Below, piece after piece: positions 33,495 to 36,659 of a stretch of 36,659 nt of DNA. The first letter of the stretch is position 1. Each line of letters opens with the position of its first letter. The stretch lies in assembly GCA_015487975.1 (NCBI GenBank), contig WFOS01000080.1:1-36659 (forward strand), in the 5' to 3' direction. The notes below the pieces were generated by a model, which made no database searches, was not told where the DNA came from, and worked only from the letters and a program-made list of their open reading frames with translations. The translations under genes were made by a program, and so were the position numbers. This DNA comes from Ardenticatena sp. GTDB lineage: Bacteria > Chloroflexota > Anaerolineae > Ardenticatenales > Ardenticatenaceae.

Positions 33495-34322
33495 ATGTCT
33501 GAATCGCTGCCGATCAATCCGTTGCTCGCCTTGGCAGTTGCGCGTGATACCGCCCGCGAAGCCGGGCGTCTCATCCAATCGTATGCCCGTGGTGAACTGC
33601 AAGTCCACACCAAAGGCGGTGATGCCCGTGATTTGGTTACGATCGCCGATACCACCGCCGACGAGATGATCCAATACAACCTTTCCAAAGCCTTTCCCGA
33701 GTTTCGCATTTTCAGCGAAGAAACGTACACGCCCGGCGACGTCATCCAAACCGATGTTCCCACCTGGCTGGTCGATCCGCTCGACGGCACCAGCAACTTC
33801 ACCTACGGCCTGCCGCACTATGCCGTCAGCATTGCCCTCTGGTGGCAGGGCGAACCGTGGGTGGGAGTGGTGTACGATGTCCGCCGCGACATGATGTTCT
33901 ACGCCACCCGTGGCGGTGGCGCCTGGGTCAACGATCGGCGCCTTGTCGTCAGCGAGCGCCCGCTCGAACGCGCCATCATCTGTGCGGATTGGGCGCGCGC
34001 CCCCCAACGGCGCCGTGCCGTGGCACACGCCTTCGCCGACCTGGTGCAAGTCTGCCACACAGCACGCAGCTTCGGCAGTGCGGCACTCAACTTCTGCTAT
34101 GTGGCCGCCGGCTGGCTCGATGCCTACTTCAATTTGGGGCTGTATCCGTGGGATGTTGGGGCAGGCGGGCTTTTGGTACTTGAAGCCGGTGGCATGCTGA
34201 CGAACGAAGTGGGGGCCCCATGGACAACGGCCCACCGCGGGGCAGTTGCCACCAATGGACACATCCATCCCACCATTCTGCAGACACTGGCACGTTACCT
34301 GAACGACACCACCACACCATGA
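33495..34322 (+). CDS. Inositol monophosphatase family protein
   Basis: This 275-residue enzyme belongs to the Li-sensitive, Mg-dependent phosphatases that act on inositol phosphates, fructose bisphosphate or 3-phosphoadenosine phosphates. Metal ligands are visible at Glu75 (IFSEET), Asp94 and Asp97 (VDPLDGTSNF) and Asp220 (YPWDVGAGGLLVLEAGG). All core motifs are present, so activity is expected; the substrate cannot be told. The ATG follows AGGAAG. The stop codon overlaps the start of the next gene by four bases (ATGA), which suggests translational coupling. Confidence 0.9.
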   Translation: MSESLPINPLLALAVARDTAREAGRLIQSYARGELQVHTKGGDARDLVTIADTTADEMIQYNLSKAFPEFRIFSEETYTPGDVIQTDVPTWLVDPLDGTSNFTYGLPHYAVSIALWWQGEPWVGVVYDVRRDMMFYATRGGGAWVNDRRLVVSERPLERAIICADWARAPQRRRAVAHAFADLVQVCHTARSFGSAALNFCYVAAGWLDAYFNLGLYPWDVGAGGLLVLEAGGMLTNEVGAPWTTAHRGAVATNGHIHPTILQTLARYLNDTTTP

Positions 34323-36115
34323 GACGATTTGTCTGCCTGTTGTGGCTTCTTTTGCTCACAGCGTGCGCGGGGGAAGAAAGCCCTTCCATCGACACACCCA
34401 CACCACTGCCTACCCCACGTGCACGCCTGGCGCCAACCGCACCATCCGACGAGCGGGCAATCTATATCGCATTGCCTGGCCTGACACCCGACGACCTGGA
34501 CACCACAAACACTGCCACCACACCAACACTGCACATGCTCGGGGAACGGTTCATCAGCACCCCACTCACCCCTATTCAGCCACCATTGCCAGCACCATCA
34601 CTCGCCAGCCTGGCAACAGGGGCACTCCCTGCCGAACATGCTACCATCAATCGCTATCTCGATGTGGGTGTCCTCGCGACGACAACGCTCTGGCACATGG
34701 CCGAAGAAGAGGGACGGCGTAGTGCCGTCGTCGGATGGCCACATCAATTCGACCCGCCCATGCCATCCATCTGGGTTGCGCAAACCGCCAAGTTCTCCGA
34801 CCCCGTATGGCGCACGCTCCCGCTCAGTCCCACACGCACACTTTGGAAAGATGCCCCACCCTCGTACACACCGCCGCAGGAAGCCACACTCACGCTCCAA
34901 CGCAACGGGCGCGACGTTGCAACACTCTTCCTGCTGGCGCTCGACACACTCGACGACGAAACCCCCATGTTCGATACCGTGCTGGTGGACACCGACCGGC
35001 ACGTGGGGCCCGAAACGGCATATCTCTCGATCGCGCACCCATGGGGTGGCGTGCTGGTAGCGGACAAAGCAGGCATCATGCTCAAACTCGCCGCCCTCGA
35101 GAGCGAGCAACTGACCCTCTACGTCAGTGAAGGCGTCGCATTCGATGCTTCGTCGCCCGAACTGGCCGAAGCCATTCTCTTCCAATTCGGTTTCTACCCA
35201 CCAGACGCCGACCAGGATGCGTATCTGCAAGGCCGCCTGACCACCAACGACATCCTCTTCATGGCCGAACGCCAAACGACCTGGCTTGCAAACGTCAGCG
35301 CTTTCATCTGGGAAACGCTCCAACCCGACCTGCTCATGAGCGTCTGGCCGCTTGTCCAGCAAACCGAACCGCTTTTTTTGCTCACCACACCCGAACAATA
35401 CGCCTGGACAGAAGAAGCGGCCGCCAACATGCAAGGCTACCGTCAACGTGCGCTTGCCACTCTCGACACCAAACTGCGCACTCTACTCACACACGTCGAT
35501 TTGAGCACCACCACGCTCACACTGGCCTCACCTCACGGCTACACGCCCACCCACACCCAACTCAACCTGACCGCTCTCCTCACCGAATGGGGCTTGCTCG
35601 ACCAGACCGAAGACGGCGCCCCTGATTGGTCACGTATCCGCGCCACCTTCGTGTATGAAGACGGTACCGCCTGGTTCTGGCCGCTCTTTGGGACAGAAGA
35701 CCCGCGCACCTTCCGCGCCACCTTGCGCTCGCGATTCAATGCCCTGACAGACCCCCGTACAGGCGAAGCCCCGGTGGCGCTCATGCTATCCGACGAAGCC
35801 CTGGCGCAAACCGCCCTCTGGCGACCATCCACCCGTGAAGGGCTGTTCGTACAATTGAAGCCAGGCTACCGCTTCGTGTTGACACGTTCACCCAACATTT
35901 TCGAACCATCGCTCGTGTATGGCGCGGCTGGCTACATGCCAGAAACCCCTCGCATGCGTGGCTGGGCGTTGTTTGCTGGCCTACGTGCAAAACAAACCAT
36001 CACGCTGGACGACGAACGTCCCCCACGCGTGGTGGATGTCCCCGCTACTGTGGCTACACTCCTGGGGCTGGACTGGCCCCGAGAACGTCATGGGCAACCT
36101 CTCACTGCCCCTTGA
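34319..36115 (+). CDS. Alkaline-phosphatase-superfamily lipoprotein with degenerate metal site
   Basis: This 598-residue protein has a lipoprotein signal (LLLLTACAG) and a Pro/Thr-rich spacer, then a fold resembling type I phosphodiesterases and nucleotide pyrophosphatases: AIYIALPGLTPDDL, PSLASLATGALPAEHATI, TLASPHGYTPTHTQL and, at the end, VVDVPATVATLLGLDWP. Active members have Asp in the first strand motif (LDG) and in SDHG; here these are Pro53 (ALPG) and Pro405 (SPHG). At least two metal ligands are therefore missing, and catalysis is doubtful. The start overlaps the end of the phosphatase gene by four bases. The longer open frame upstream lies within that gene and is rejected. A surface binding or sensing role is possible. 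Confidence 0.72.
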   Translation: MRRFVCLLWLLLLTACAGEESPSIDTPTPLPTPRARLAPTAPSDERAIYIALPGLTPDDLDTTNTATTPTLHMLGERFISTPLTPIQPPLPAPSLASLATGALPAEHATINRYLDVGVLATTTLWHMAEEEGRRSAVVGWPHQFDPPMPSIWVAQTAKFSDPVWRTLPLSPTRTLWKDAPPSYTPPQEATLTLQRNGRDVATLFLLALDTLDDETPMFDTVLVDTDRHVGPETAYLSIAHPWGGVLVADKAGIMLKLAALESEQLTLYVSEGVAFDASSPELAEAILFQFGFYPPDADQDAYLQGRLTTNDILFMAERQTTWLANVSAFIWETLQPDLLMSVWPLVQQTEPLFLLTTPEQYAWTEEAAANMQGYRQRALATLDTKLRTLLTHVDLSTTTLTLASPHGYTPTHTQLNLTALLTEWGLLDQTEDGAPDWSRIRATFVYEDGTAWFWPLFGTEDPRTFRATLRSRFNALTDPRTGEAPVALMLSDEALAQTALWRPSTREGLFVQLKPGYRFVLTRSPNIFEPSLVYGAAGYMPETPRMRGWALFAGLRAKQTITLDDERPPRVVDVPATVATLLGLDWPRERHGQPLTAP

Positions 36116-36172
36116 CCATCACAACATGCCAATCGTTTTTAAGACTTTTTGAAAATAACATATCGATTTCTT

Positions 36173-36194
36173 GAAAATCGTCGCCTGGATTTTC
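36173..36194. promoter_or_regulatory. Inverted repeat upstream of the Crp-type gene
   Basis: GAAAATC (36173-36179) and GATTTTC (36188-36194) flank eight bases and lie just upstream of the -35 hexamer. No T run follows, so an operator or AT-rich upstream element is more likely than a terminator. Confidence 0.35.
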
Positions 36195-36198
36195 GAAA

Positions 36199-36227
36199 TT
36201 GCTGAATAGCGCAAACTTCCTTACAAT
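36199..36227 (+). promoter_or_regulatory. Promoter of the Crp-type gene, implying a leaderless or near-leaderless mRNA
   Basis: TTGCTG (36199-36204) and TACAAT (36222-36227) are 17 bases apart. The ATG begins at 36236, only 9 bases after the -10, where transcription would normally begin, and there is no Shine-Dalgarno site. Confidence 0.55.
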
Positions 36228-36235
36228 TTGGACAT

Positions 36236-36659
36236 ATGAACAGCAGATACACGCTCTCGAAACGCATACAAGCGCTGCGCGACATCCCGCTCTTCCGCGA
36301 GCTTCCCGAAGAGGTCGTGGCATCGTTAGCGGCACGCATGCAACGCCGCCGCTATCCTCAGGGCGCTATTGTCTTTCGTCAGGGCGACATTGGCGACGCC
36401 ATGTATGTTGTGGAAACAGGGCAGGTTGCTGTCATCTCCGAAGAAACGGGCGAAGTGCTGGCGTACCTTGGGCCAGGCAGTTTCGTCGGTGAAATTGCCC
36501 TGCTGCTCGAACAGCCGCGCTCTGCAACGCTGCGTGTCATCATCGATGCGGAACTGCTGAGCCTGCACAAACAAGATTTCGACGCCTTGCTCGCCGAATA
36601 CCCTCACCTGGCCCTGCACATGACGCGCGAAATTGGGCAACGGCTGGTGCGCACCAGCC
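36236..36659 (+). CDS. Crp-type cyclic-nucleotide-binding domain protein, cut by the window end
   Basis: The 141 residues in the window read MNSRYTLSKRIQALRDIPLF followed by a complete-looking cNMP-binding beta barrel: YPQGAIVFRQGDIGDAMYVV, then the phosphate-binding-cassette-like FVGEIALLLEQPRSATLRV at about residues 85-103, and a C-terminal helix leading to REIGQRLVRTS. The cassette keeps the Gly-Glu pair and the PRSA residues typical of nucleotide binders. The gene runs off the right edge, so it is unknown whether a helix-turn-helix domain (Crp/FNR regulator) or another output follows. No Shine-Dalgarno precedes the start. Confidence 0.85.
   Translation, partial: MNSRYTLSKRIQALRDIPLFRELPEEVVASLAARMQRRRYPQGAIVFRQGDIGDAMYVVETGQVAVISEETGEVLAYLGPGSFVGEIALLLEQPRSATLRVIIDAELLSLHKQDFDALLAEYPHLALHMTREIGQRLVRTS

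Overview
The window is ordinary, gene-dense bacterial chromosome with high G+C, short intergenic gaps, recognisable sigma-70-type promoters and clear Shine-Dalgarno sites. The gene set fits a free-living, probably monoderm-like bacterium: c-di-AMP synthase CdaA with YbbR, MurJ, a LexA whose operator is of the GAAC-N4-GTTC type, ATP-dependent PEP carboxykinase, and a long secreted amidase with Pro/Thr linkers. This combination suggests a member of the Chloroflexota (for example an Ardenticatena- or Anaerolineae-like organism). That placement is an inference from gene content and was not tested. I saw no rRNA, tRNA, CRISPR array, prophage or insertion sequence.

Layout. 1-3.9 kb: a PaaI-type thioesterase is divergent from fumarase; homoserine kinase and a DUF218 protein follow. 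3.9-10.8 kb: ftsH on the minus strand, then on the plus strand an HD-domain phosphohydrolase, pckA, an MgtC/DUF4010 membrane protein and a fumarylacetoacetase-fold enzyme. 10.8-16.9 kb: argF, a large TPR protein, cdaA and ybbR, probably one transcript. 16.5-18.7 kb: a disturbed zone. The ybbR frame runs on into the tail of a convergent thiolase gene, across an antisense relic of sigma-factor region 4. Upstream of the thiolase lies a deletion fusion of a Mn/Zn-type ABC transporter, whose promoter and paired DtxR-like operators are still present. 18.7-25.6 kb: an M24-family protein with a degenerate metal site, an S9 peptidase followed by an amidinotransferase/DDAH-fold enzyme, and a multidomain PGRP amidase. 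25.6-29.4 kb: yifB/comM, a small membrane protein, a UPF0173 hydrolase and lexA. 29.6-36.1 kb: a PaaG-like crotonase with murJ, then a lipoprotein solute-binding protein, an inositol-monophosphatase-family enzyme and an alkaline-phosphatase-fold lipoprotein that lacks expected metal ligands. The window ends inside a Crp-type cyclic-nucleotide-binding protein.

How the genes work together. Central metabolism is represented by fumarase, PEP carboxykinase, thiolase and a crotonase; amino-acid metabolism by ThrB, ArgF and a DDAH-like enzyme; envelope work by CdaA/YbbR, MurJ, the amidase and FtsH; the DNA-damage response by LexA. No single new system stands out. The most unusual items are the rearranged 16.5-18.7 kb zone (run-on YbbR, sigma relic, fused transporter remnants, orphaned metal-regulated promoter), two proteins that keep an enzyme fold while losing active-site residues, a LexA with a proline-rich insertion, and a second LexA-like box between ftsH and the HD gene. 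All functional calls rest on motifs and family knowledge read by eye.
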